Shown: in pieces, positions 50,493 to 58,927 of the stretch
Position numbering within the stretch: position 1 is the stretch's first letter
Layout: each line of letters begins with the position of its first letter
Program-made: the position numbers and the translations under genes
From: JBARRO01 sp049644265
GTDB lineage: Bacteria > Bacteroidota > Ignavibacteria > UBA10030
Reading direction: 5' to 3'
Assembly: GCA_049644265.1 (NCBI GenBank)
Contig: JBARRO010000048.1
Span: forward strand, 18,818 to 82,817
Length of the DNA stretch: 64,000 nucleotides
Notes under the pieces: generated by a model
Told to the model about the DNA's origin: nothing
Database searches by the model: none
What the model saw: only the letters and a program-made list of their open reading frames with translations

Positions 50493-52964
50493 TCAAGAGC
50501 CTACTCTGGAGACAGGTTGCGAGTTATCGCGCAGATATTTCTCCTCGTGATTCTTGTTTAACCTTTCCTCCCCCATCGTAACTTCAATCTCATGAACCGA
50601 TCCGGGCGCCTGGGACGGGATGGACCCGAAAACTCTTTTGCCATTCAGAAGTATCATCTTCACTCCTCGTTGCACGCGATCGGGATTTCGGACAATGATA
50701 TTGAATGTCGCTCCCCTCCAGATACGCTGCACGGTGAATTCCTCCCAGGCCGCCGGTATGCAAGGATCGATCACGAGCCCATCATAGGTGAAACGGATGC
50801 CCAGTATCCACTTCGTCACAGCCGTATAGTTCCAGCCTGCACTTCCTGTCAGCCAGGGATGCCGGGCACGTCCGTAGGCAGTATGGTCCCTTCCCATGAT
50901 GAACTGGCAGTATGAATACGGCTCTGCCTCCCGTGTTTCGATCTTATCGTTTTGGTTATAGGGAAGTAAGGAGTCGTAGAGCTTCATTGCAAGATCTCCA
51001 CGGCCCAGCCTGCACTCGGCGATAACGGCCCACGGGTTTGGATGGCTGAAAATAGCCCCATTCTCCTTGATGCCGCGATATACCCGCGTGATGTAGCCGA
51101 TGTCATCATCCGGTTTCTCGAACGTCGGCCAACACAAATGGATCCCAAACTCGGAGGCGAGATGTTGATGGACCGAGTCCATCGCTGTCCGACCTCGATC
51201 TGGTGATGCCGCTCCCGAAACCACCGCCCAACTGTTGCTTTCAAGAAAGATTTTCCCCTCCTGATTTTTCTCCGACCCGATTCTTGTCCCTTTCCTTGTG
51301 ACTCCCCGGATGTACCATTTACCGTCCCAGAGTTCGCGTTCGCACGCCTCCCTTACCTTCCTGGCAATCTTCGCATAGTTATCCACATCCGTGGCCCGGC
51401 CAAGGTACCTGGCAGTTTCGATAAATTCCTGCAACGCCCAATAATGCAGGAAGGAAACCATGGCACTCTGTCCGCCGCCGAGATTGAGGCAGTCGTTCCA
51501 GTCGGCCCTCAATCCCAGGCAAATGCCGTTTGCAGCAACCTGTTCCGAAGAAAAATCAAGCGAACGCTTCAAGTGATCATACACTGTCGCTGAGCCTTCA
51601 TCGGCAAAAGGGACGACAAGGTCGAACAACGCCTTGTCTCCGGTCTCCTTGACATATTCGCACACCGACGGAATAATCCAAAGGGTATCGTCGGAGCAGA
51701 CGTCTTCCATTCCGTGGATGACATCTTTTGCGTTCGCCGTCGGGACGACAGTGGGCAATTTTATATCAGGGAGTTGTTCCTTATGTGGATTAAATACATC
51801 GGGGTCGAAAAGGTGAAGACCATATCCCTTGCTGACCTGGGCGCGGAGGAGCTCAATGATGCGCTCACGACACTTGTCCGGATTCGTGTGGGGAACAGCC
51901 ATGATATCCTGCGAAGTGTCTCTGTACCCCAAGCCCGAACGACCTCCTACTTCAATGAAGGACGCAAACCTCGACCAGACGACACAGGTTTCTGCCTGGA
52001 AGAGCGTCCAGGTGTTGATCATGCTGTCCAGACCGGCATGAGGGGTGGCGCACTGAAAGACATCCAGCTTTCGCTTCCAATAAAGGGCGAGATCGCTCAA
52101 GGCTGCGTCCACATTTGCAGGTTTGGCATATTTCGCCCTGACCTCGCTGCCCTTTGCCCGATTTCCAACGCCGAGCATAAACACCAGTCGTGTGGTCTCG
52201 CCCGGGGGAAGAGAACACCGTCTATGGAGCGCCCCACAATGATTTCCCCCGAGCTCGCTGCTGCCGCTGCATGCCCCCCGGTCAACGGCCCGCGGATTCG
52301 TTTCCGTGCGATAGGTGCCGACAAACTTATCGCGCACGCTATCGAAGGAGTCCGGTTCAACACTTGAGGCAAAGTAATGGTACGTCCACGGTTCGTAGAA
52401 AAAGTCGTACTCGATGATCCCTTCGGAATAATTTGAGCCGCTGGCGTAAAGCGACATCTGGAGATTCTGATTGTCTATCTCGATGTGATGGAACGAAAAT
52501 TCGCAATACGCGAAAACCGAAAGCTTGCGAGGCGTACTGCCAAGGTTCTTCAAGCGAACATCCCACAACTCGACATCGTCGTCTACAGGAATGAACATGA
52601 CCTGCTCGGCTTCAATATCCTGATAGAGAACGGAGAACTTTGAATAGGAAAGTCCATGCCGGCATTCGTATTTCGCCTTCGTCAGATCCTTGCCAACGGG
52701 TTGCCACGAAATCGACCAATACTCACCCGTTTCGTCGTCTCGAATGTAGACATAATGGCCCGGCCTGTCCAACGGAACACCGTTCTGCCGGAAACGGGTA
52801 ATCCGGTGATGCTCTGCGTTCTTGAGAAAGGAATAGCCACCCGCATTGTGCGAGAGAACGGTGCACAGATTCTTCACACCGAGGTAGTTTGTCCACGAAA
52901 CGGGGATGTCGGGTCGGTCGATGACGTATTCCCTGTTCTTATCGTCAAAATATCCGTAACGCAC
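50493..52964 (-). CDS. GH94 N,N'-diacetylchitobiose phosphorylase
   Basis: Cytosolic GH94 enzyme expected to split chitobiose with phosphate into GlcNAc-1-phosphate and GlcNAc. The 823 residues follow the Vibrio chitobiose phosphorylase closely as I remember it: YGYFDDKNREYVIDRPD start, WTNYLG, SHNAGGYSF, DRPGHYVYIRDD, ETCVVWSRFASFIEVGGR, and RADWNDCLNLGG at 486-497, the segment carrying the general acid Asp. HPWLTGSAGWNY near the end helps hold phosphate. No signal peptide is present. Start is GTG 52964 with AGAGGAAG before it. Neighbouring GH18 genes and importer support chitobiose rather than cellobiose. Confidence 0.92.
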   Translation of the reverse strand: MRYGYFDDKNREYVIDRPDIPVSWTNYLGVKNLCTVLSHNAGGYSFLKNAEHHRITRFRQNGVPLDRPGHYVYIRDDETGEYWSISWQPVGKDLTKAKYECRHGLSYSKFSVLYQDIEAEQVMFIPVDDDVELWDVRLKNLGSTPRKLSVFAYCEFSFHHIEIDNQNLQMSLYASGSNYSEGIIEYDFFYEPWTYHYFASSVEPDSFDSVRDKFVGTYRTETNPRAVDRGACSGSSELGGNHCGALHRRCSLPPGETTRLVFMLGVGNRAKGSEVRAKYAKPANVDAALSDLALYWKRKLDVFQCATPHAGLDSMINTWTLFQAETCVVWSRFASFIEVGGRSGLGYRDTSQDIMAVPHTNPDKCRERIIELLRAQVSKGYGLHLFDPDVFNPHKEQLPDIKLPTVVPTANAKDVIHGMEDVCSDDTLWIIPSVCEYVKETGDKALFDLVVPFADEGSATVYDHLKRSLDFSSEQVAANGICLGLRADWNDCLNLGGGQSAMVSFLHYWALQEFIETARYLGRATDVDNYAKIARKVREACERELWDGKWYIRGVTRKGTRIGSEKNQEGKIFLESNSWAVVSGAASPDRGRTAMDSVHQHLASEFGIHLCWPTFEKPDDDIGYITRVYRGIKENGAIFSHPNPWAVIAECRLGRGDLAMKLYDSLLPYNQNDKIETREAEPYSYCQFIMGRDHTAYGRARHPWLTGSAGWNYTAVTKWILGIRFTYDGLVIDPCIPAAWEEFTVQRIWRGATFNIIVRNPDRVQRGVKMILLNGKRVFGSIPSQAPGSVHEIEVTMGEERLNKNHEEKYLRDNSQPVSRVGS

Positions 52965-53004
52965 TTCTTCCTCTGCTTTCCTGTCGAATGAATGTGAAAT
53001 CTTC

Positions 53005-54174
53005 TTATCGCATCTTGAAGGACGTATTGATGATGTCGAGGAGAGGCGTTGAGCCGTCTGCCAGGACGTCGTCGGTGATTTCCCAGATAATCAATCCTGC
53101 CGCAACAGACTGTTGAACGAAGTCGGCTTTAAGCTTGATCGATTCCTCGTCGTCAAACGAGACCCATGACCCGGATGGAGTCAGGAAATACGGCACTTTG
53201 GCGCTATCATCCCACTGACGCTGATAATTCTTCCGAACATCGGCAAGCATACTGAAGGACGCCGCCCCTCCCGGAAACAGCTCGGCGTCGGGTCCCCCAT
53301 GCTTCGATCCTCTGGAGGTGCAGTTTTTGAATGCGTACCCGTAGAACGGCAAGCCTAACGTGATCTTCTTGCCCGGAACTCCATGGTCTCTGCTGTAAAA
53401 CCGAAGCGACGCTTCCAGACTTCCCCGATCTCCATACAACGGCGAATTGTGTCCGCTCAATTCGGTCCATGGATTTGCGAAATCATACGTCATGATGTTC
53501 AGGTAGTCGAGGATTTGTGCAACCTCCCCAATATCAATCCCGTCGGCATGCGGACTTCCTGCGGGCAGTGCCGCTGTGAGCAAAAGATGCCTTCCCATCT
53601 CATTCCCCAGAATATCCAAACTGTCTCGAATATTCTGTAGCAGAATCGTGAAATTAAGCTTGTCGTCGGGCGTGCCGTTGTGCGGGGCGTAGCACGGATA
53701 CTCCCAGTCGATATCGACTCCGTCAAGGCGATAGTCCCGGACGAGATGAACGCAGGCTGCGGCAAATGTTGCACGCTTCTGCAAACTGGCCGCAATCTGT
53801 GAAAATTCGGTGGAACCTCCCCACCCTCCTATCGAAACGAGGGCTTTCACGTTATGCGCATGAGCGCGATCGGCAAGGGAAGTGCCGGGAATGCGATCGC
53901 CGGTTCGGTTGACGCGCTCACCCCCGAGTATCCAATCGTCAATCTCCGGAAGTGAGTCTCTGCTCCCGATTTCCCCATCTGTCCTCGGATACAGGAACGC
54001 GAAGTTTACCATGGTCAGCTTGTCATATCTGATCTTCTCCGGAGTCAGCGAAACGCTATCCTTCTTTACTTTCCACGAAGGATAGTACCCAATGATCTCT
54101 TTTCGCTGCGCCTGCAAAATCGCACACACAAGCAGGCCCAACGTCAGCGGGAAAACGCTATGCCGGAACTTCAT
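53005..54174 (-). CDS. Exported GH18 chitinase-like hydrolase without sorting domain
   Basis: A 389-residue GH18 enzyme. Signal peptide about 1-22; the TIM barrel starts at KEIIGYYPSWK, has SIGGWGGS, and carries the catalytic DGVDIDWE motif with Glu158. MTYDFANPW and the late WEITDD fit endo/exo-chitinases of this family. There is no T9SS tail, so it likely stays periplasmic and may trim imported chitooligomers to chitobiose for the phosphorylase. ATG 54174 has GGAGG before it and overlaps the importer gene by 17 bp. Confidence 0.9.
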   Translation of the reverse strand: MKFRHSVFPLTLGLLVCAILQAQRKEIIGYYPSWKVKKDSVSLTPEKIRYDKLTMVNFAFLYPRTDGEIGSRDSLPEIDDWILGGERVNRTGDRIPGTSLADRAHAHNVKALVSIGGWGGSTEFSQIAASLQKRATFAAACVHLVRDYRLDGVDIDWEYPCYAPHNGTPDDKLNFTILLQNIRDSLDILGNEMGRHLLLTAALPAGSPHADGIDIGEVAQILDYLNIMTYDFANPWTELSGHNSPLYGDRGSLEASLRFYSRDHGVPGKKITLGLPFYGYAFKNCTSRGSKHGGPDAELFPGGAASFSMLADVRKNYQRQWDDSAKVPYFLTPSGSWVSFDDEESIKLKADFVQQSVAAGLIIWEITDDVLADGSTPLLDIINTSFKMR

Positions 54175-55453
54175 GAGATTCCTCCACCTGCCGGAATGGA
54201 ACTTTCCACGTCGCAAGAAACGATGGGATAGTCGCAACCATAACCCAAAGGAAGAAATGTTTGTAGCCAAGATAATCGCTCAGGTAACCGCTGAGCATGG
54301 ACGGTATGTTATATCCCAAGGCCATAAGTGCTGTGGCAAAAGCGTAATGTGCCATTTTGTATTTCCCGGGAGCGATTTGCTGCATCATAAACAACGTAAG
54401 CCCGACAAATCCAAATCCATAGCCAAAGTACTCGAACACCACGGCTATTTCGATGATGGAGAAATCGTTCGGCTGTGCAATCGCCAGAAATGCATACGCC
54501 GCAAACGGAATGTTGAAGAAGGCGCAGAGCACCAGGAGCGATTTGCGAAGCCCCCGGTTTGCCGTATAGTACCCGGAAAGGATTGAACCGAGAATGAACG
54601 CAAATGGCGGAAGGAAACCATACAGAATACCGATGTCTTCGGTCGATAGTCCAAGTCCACCCTGCTCACGCGTTGCACGCATGAACAGCGGGACGATCTT
54701 GATTGCCTGACCTTCCGCAAAACGGTACAGAATGAGAAACGCCACTGCCCAGAGGATGTATTTTTTCTGGAAGAACGTCCTGACAACATCTCGAAACATC
54801 TGGAATGCTTCTCCGACAGCTTTCACCTGGCTCGAAGCACCTCCGGACGGAAGGAACCTGGAATGATACAAACTCAAAAGAACCAGGATCGCCCCGAACA
54901 AACCCATGACAATCATCCAGGCGTGTGCAACACCCAGCGTCCGTTCAAGCCTGCCCGCAAGGATGACGAACACTCCCTGCGAGAGAATCTTTCCAACATT
55001 GTAGAACGCCCCCTGCCATCCCACATATTGTGCCTGCTCCTTATCCGTGAGGACATTGATATAGACCCCATCGGCGGCGATGTCATGCGTGGCAAAGTTA
55101 AAGGCAATCAAAGCGAAAAGAACGAGCGACCATTGGAAAAAATCCGGAAGCTGCAATGTAAGCGCCAAGAGTCCGAAGCATACTCCGCCAACGAACTGCG
55201 TGGCAACGACAAAGTATTTCTTGGTCTTGAACATCTCGAGAACAGGGCCCCACAGCGGCTTCAACATCCAGGGCCAGGCGACGAGTGTGGTAAAGAAGGC
55301 AATCTCCCCGTCGGACAATCCCATGCTTTTGTACATAAGGGCCGAGACAACGTTCACCACGACGAAGGGCAGGCCTTCTGCTGTATAAAGGGTTGGCACC
55401 CACAACGCCGGGTGTCGTCGGCGTACAACATTCGAAATCACCGGGGTGCTCAT
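54158..55453 (-). CDS. AmpG/PAT-type MFS importer, probable chitobiose permease
   Basis: A 431-residue, 12-helix transporter of the major facilitator superfamily. LYTAEGLPF near the N-terminus and NFATHDIAADGVYINVL in the fourth helix are typical of the AmpG/PAT group, which brings GlcNAc-anhydromuropeptides into the cytosol. Placed between two chitinase genes and before the chitobiose phosphorylase, it most likely imports chitobiose or short chitooligomers. It is 12 bp after the GH18-T9SS gene and overlaps the other GH18 gene. Confidence 0.87.
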   Translation of the reverse strand: MSTPVISNVVRRRHPALWVPTLYTAEGLPFVVVNVVSALMYKSMGLSDGEIAFFTTLVAWPWMLKPLWGPVLEMFKTKKYFVVATQFVGGVCFGLLALTLQLPDFFQWSLVLFALIAFNFATHDIAADGVYINVLTDKEQAQYVGWQGAFYNVGKILSQGVFVILAGRLERTLGVAHAWMIVMGLFGAILVLLSLYHSRFLPSGGASSQVKAVGEAFQMFRDVVRTFFQKKYILWAVAFLILYRFAEGQAIKIVPLFMRATREQGGLGLSTEDIGILYGFLPPFAFILGSILSGYYTANRGLRKSLLVLCAFFNIPFAAYAFLAIAQPNDFSIIEIAVVFEYFGYGFGFVGLTLFMMQQIAPGKYKMAHYAFATALMALGYNIPSMLSGYLSDYLGYKHFFLWVMVATIPSFLATWKVPFRQVEESHEVPA

Positions 55454-55465
55454 TGAGGCTCCATT

Positions 55466-56863
55466 TTATTTGATGAGCATCATTCTTTTCACTGCCACAG
55501 GGCCCTCACCATTTCCCCCCATGACCGAGAGGCGATAAAAATACACCCCGGAGGAGTATCGTGACAAATCGATTGATTGCTGGTGGCTTCCCGCTTCCAA
55601 CGATCCCAAATCCCATGCGATGATCTTTTGCCCGAGGTCATTCATTAATTCCAGCTTGACAGTTGATTCCTCCCGAAGGTCAAATCGAATGGTCGTGGCG
55701 GGATTGAAGGGATTGGGAAAGTTATCATACAGGGCGAGTCTGGGCGGAGCGACTTTGTTTCTCTCTACAAGAGTCAAGGATTTCAAAGAACCAGCCATTG
55801 CTCCGAGCAACGGTTGCTTCCCGTCGCCGGTCAATCCTTGTGCGAGCTCCCAGCACATCAATCCTCCAAGACCCTTGCGGACAGCGAACGCACCTTTGAG
55901 CTTGATCGAGTTCGTATCTTCAAACGTTACAAATTGTGTCGATGTGCTGTTGAGAAGATAGGGCACTTTCGACACATCGTCCCATTGATACGTCCATCCA
56001 GATGCGAGATAGTTCACGACATCGGAGTGCACCGGATTCGATGTTGTCGCAACGGCCACCTGTTTGTAAAGACCGGAAGCGCTGAATTGAACGCCATAAA
56101 AAGGAATGCCGAGAACAAGTTTGGAATTCGGGACACCCCGCACAGTCATATACATAACGGCGGCAGAGTCAGATCCTGCCTGGTTGGGATCGCTGGGCGA
56201 CTGATACAGAGGTGAACCGTGTCCGGCGTAGCCCGACCAGGAGCCATAGAAATCGTAGCCCATGATGTTGAACCAGTCGACAAGATCCACAATACTCGGA
56301 TAGTCGAAGTGCTGGCCACCATAGTTTGTAGGAGGAACCGCCATTGTAATAAGCCACACCGTGTTCACCTGATTGAATCTGTCTCTCAACTCCCGAACAA
56401 ACGCCGTGAGCTGACCGGTCTCGGTAGTGTTCGCCGGCGTTTCCCAGTCAATGTCCACGCCGTCATAGCTGTTCGCCTGAAGGAATCCCACAATGTTGTT
56501 AATGAAGACAGACCGGACGGCGGAATCGGCAGTGGCTGAAGCAAATTGCGTACTCATGGCACCGCCTCCAAGGGAAATCAGGATCTTTATTCCCTGATTA
56601 TGCGCACTTTGAACCAGAGAGCTGAACGGAATCCCTCCATCGCTCCCCAGGCTGCCGTTGGAGTTGGGATAGGCGAAAGCAACACAAATGTGTGTCAGGT
56701 TGGCATATTCGACATTGGTCGCAGGAAGAAGACCGGACTTCCAGGACGCATAATAGCCGACGATCTTATCCTGGGCCAAGGCAAGCTCGCCGGGATGGAG
56801 CGAAAGATTCAAGAAGGAAGTTGCCGCGAGGACGATACCTCCGAGGGATATTTTCCGCGTCAT
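55466..56863 (-). CDS. Secreted GH18 chitinase with T9SS sorting domain
   Basis: A 465-residue enzyme: signal peptide (about 1-31), GH18 barrel (about 32-355; KIVGYYASWK start, SLGGGAMS, catalytic DGVDIDWE with Glu141, IMGYDFYG, late MCWELAQG), then a C-terminal T9SS type A sorting domain (about 378-465; DNFPNPFNPATTIRFDL, LELMNDLGQK, GVYFYRLSV, KRMMLIK). It should be exported through the outer membrane and either anchored or released. It is likely the first enzyme to meet chitin. Confidence 0.93.
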   Translation of the reverse strand: MTRKISLGGIVLAATSFLNLSLHPGELALAQDKIVGYYASWKSGLLPATNVEYANLTHICVAFAYPNSNGSLGSDGGIPFSSLVQSAHNQGIKILISLGGGAMSTQFASATADSAVRSVFINNIVGFLQANSYDGVDIDWETPANTTETGQLTAFVRELRDRFNQVNTVWLITMAVPPTNYGGQHFDYPSIVDLVDWFNIMGYDFYGSWSGYAGHGSPLYQSPSDPNQAGSDSAAVMYMTVRGVPNSKLVLGIPFYGVQFSASGLYKQVAVATTSNPVHSDVVNYLASGWTYQWDDVSKVPYLLNSTSTQFVTFEDTNSIKLKGAFAVRKGLGGLMCWELAQGLTGDGKQPLLGAMAGSLKSLTLVERNKVAPPRLALYDNFPNPFNPATTIRFDLREESTVKLELMNDLGQKIIAWDLGSLEAGSHQQSIDLSRYSSGVYFYRLSVMGGNGEGPVAVKRMMLIK

Positions 56864-56961
56864 GTCAAATGCTGTTGAATCAAGAGTATCCGAACATACC
56901 CGGGGAGCTCCCGCGCTGTTTCCAGACGAGCGCCCCCCGAGGACTGGCGTTCCAGGGATGA

Positions 56962-56992
56962 AAAACCCCGGTTGCCGTGCGGCAACGGGTTC
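56962..56992 (-). terminator. Hairpin terminator inside the chitin locus
   Basis: On the minus strand AACCCGTTGCCG and CGGCAACCGGGGTT form a strong stem with a two-base loop (56965-56992) and one bulged base, followed by TTTTTC. It lies just after the beta-helix gene stop and could reduce read-through into the GH18-importer-GH94 part. Confidence 0.75.
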
Positions 56993-57009
56993 CGTTCATC
57001 CCGGGCAAA

Positions 57010-58764
57010 TCACTTCAACAACATGAGCTTCTGCACGGCGCGGTTATTCCCCTGTTGGAGAACGGCAAAGTAAATGCCGCTGGTCATGCGAGACATATTG
57101 ATTCTGACCGTGTGGGTCTCGGCGCTCTTCATCTCGTTATCAATGATCGTTGCGACGACTTGTCCGAGCATGTTATACACCTTCAGAGACACGAATCCAG
57201 CATCTTTCAGGGTGAAGTTGATACTCGTCGTCGGGTTGAACGGATTCGGATATGCCGATGATAACGCAAATTCACGCGGTGTGGAAGATCCTGTCGGAAC
57301 ACCGGTGACTCCGCCATTGGGTCCGTTGAACCAGTACGGATCTCCAATTGCCCTTCCATCCGTCCCGCCGGTCTTCAACGACGTATTCGAGTACTTCATA
57401 TCCTGCGTTTCCGGCAGCGGCCAGGTTGGCGTCCAGTTTAGCGCAGCACCAACCGTGGTCTTCTTGTAAGCCCAGTAGTCCGTTGCAGCTGTACCTGTCC
57501 GGACCTGCTTGAACCAATTCAATAATCCTATGCCATACCCTGTCCCTGAATTCAAGACGGCTCCGACAGTCGTGCCGAATCCGGGATCCACGTTCTGATT
57601 CCCGCTCGCAACGAGTCCGGGCCACGTCACTTTGTCGGTCACCATCATGTTTGTCGTGCGTGCATTCATCCAGGTCGCGGTGTAGATTGAATCGGTGTGC
57701 GCCGTGTCGTTCCAGGTTTGCCAATACGTGGTCAACGTCGTCGGCCAGAAGTAGGCGTTGTTTTTTACCTGGATCGTTCTCAGTTTTTCTGCAGCCGTGT
57801 CGACGACACCCGCAGGGAGTGTTGGAAGAGCGGGCTTCCAGGCGACAACCTTGGCCGAATCGAGCGCGTCAAAGTCGATGATCGAGCCGACCGCTGGTGA
57901 CCACAGCTGATCCCACCACGGATACTCCGTCTTACTGATACCTCCGGACCACGCTGAATAGAACAAATTGTCATTGATCTTGGCGTCGGTGACATTGAAA
58001 ATAAAGAACGGGTTTTTGAATGTGTAGATAACGCTGTTGTGCGAGAAGTCAAAGTACGAAACGAGAGCCACGGTGACCGGGGCCGAGGCATAGCCGTTGA
58101 CGCAAAGCATGGTGTTAAACTTCATCACGGTCGAATCGGTTGGGATCTTGCCGAGATAGTTTTCGTTCCTGAGGACTTCCCCCACGTACCACTGGTTCGG
58201 ATGGACCATATTCCTGAACTTGCAATTTGTAATGAAGAATTTATCCCAATTCCCGGAATAACCGACCGCAAATTGAGACCACTCTTCGAATACAACATTG
58301 TCCACCGCGAGTCGCAGACTATCGCCCGACACCTGGATCGCCTGACCGGAGCCGAGGTTGGCCGTGTTGTTCACTGCGAGGCCAAGAAGATACAGGTTCT
58401 TCAAGGTCACACGGGTACCCTTGCCGGTAAACGTAAACAGGACGCCCGGAATAGAATTATCCGACAACACGTCCGGCTGGATGCAGGGCGGCCTCCCTGT
58501 TGTCGGGTCCAGTATCCCGAGGAGCGTGACAGTGGATTTGATCGTTATTGTTGCGTCGAAAATATACGTTGTATCACGGGACGCGAAGAGATAGTATTTG
58601 TGGGCTTGCGCGCCACCCGCGACCGTATCGGCTGAGATGATCTTATCCAGAGTCAGCCCCTTTGCATACACAAACAGGGTATCGCTTGCAGCCAGCGACC
58701 GACTGGGAATCATCACGAGCGCGGCAATCGCAACAACCAGTGTTGCGGTGAGTAGGTGTTTCAT
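57010..58764 (-). CDS. T9SS-sorted beta-helix-like secreted protein of the chitin locus
   Basis: A 584-residue protein with signal peptide (about 1-23) and a C-terminal T9SS domain (about 500-584; SSAYPNPFNPTTSINFTL, LKVYNMLGQVV, GIYFAVLQ, AVQKLMLLK). The middle has short repeated beta segments (VTLLGILDP, VTLKNLYLLGL, LAVDNVVFEEW, FFITNCKFRNM, FDFSHNSVIYTF, AKINDNLFYSAW) typical of right-handed parallel beta-helices such as pectate-lyase-like folds. I see no catalytic motif. Lying right after the TonB receptor, it may be a surface glycan-binding or lyase partner. GGAG before ATG 58764 sets the start. Confidence 0.78.
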   Translation of the reverse strand: MKHLLTATLVVAIAALVMIPSRSLAASDTLFVYAKGLTLDKIISADTVAGGAQAHKYYLFASRDTTYIFDATITIKSTVTLLGILDPTTGRPPCIQPDVLSDNSIPGVLFTFTGKGTRVTLKNLYLLGLAVNNTANLGSGQAIQVSGDSLRLAVDNVVFEEWSQFAVGYSGNWDKFFITNCKFRNMVHPNQWYVGEVLRNENYLGKIPTDSTVMKFNTMLCVNGYASAPVTVALVSYFDFSHNSVIYTFKNPFFIFNVTDAKINDNLFYSAWSGGISKTEYPWWDQLWSPAVGSIIDFDALDSAKVVAWKPALPTLPAGVVDTAAEKLRTIQVKNNAYFWPTTLTTYWQTWNDTAHTDSIYTATWMNARTTNMMVTDKVTWPGLVASGNQNVDPGFGTTVGAVLNSGTGYGIGLLNWFKQVRTGTAATDYWAYKKTTVGAALNWTPTWPLPETQDMKYSNTSLKTGGTDGRAIGDPYWFNGPNGGVTGVPTGSSTPREFALSSAYPNPFNPTTSINFTLKDAGFVSLKVYNMLGQVVATIIDNEMKSAETHTVRINMSRMTSGIYFAVLQQGNNRAVQKLMLLK

Positions 58765-58927
58765 GTTTGGTTCTCCTTTTGATATTACGTGCAACAACGG
58801 TTACACTCTTTGTCAATCTTACCGCAAGTTGGACTGATCACCTCCTCTCGTGCCGCGCATTTGACATCGGTGGAACAGATTGTGATCGATGGACAACGGT
58901 TCGTTTCGTGTTGGATCGAATCCTTGG

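Noticed and set aside
50493..52964. Cellobiose phosphorylase
   Set aside because: GH94 includes it, but the N-terminal and central wording matches chitobiose phosphorylase and the neighbours are chitinases.
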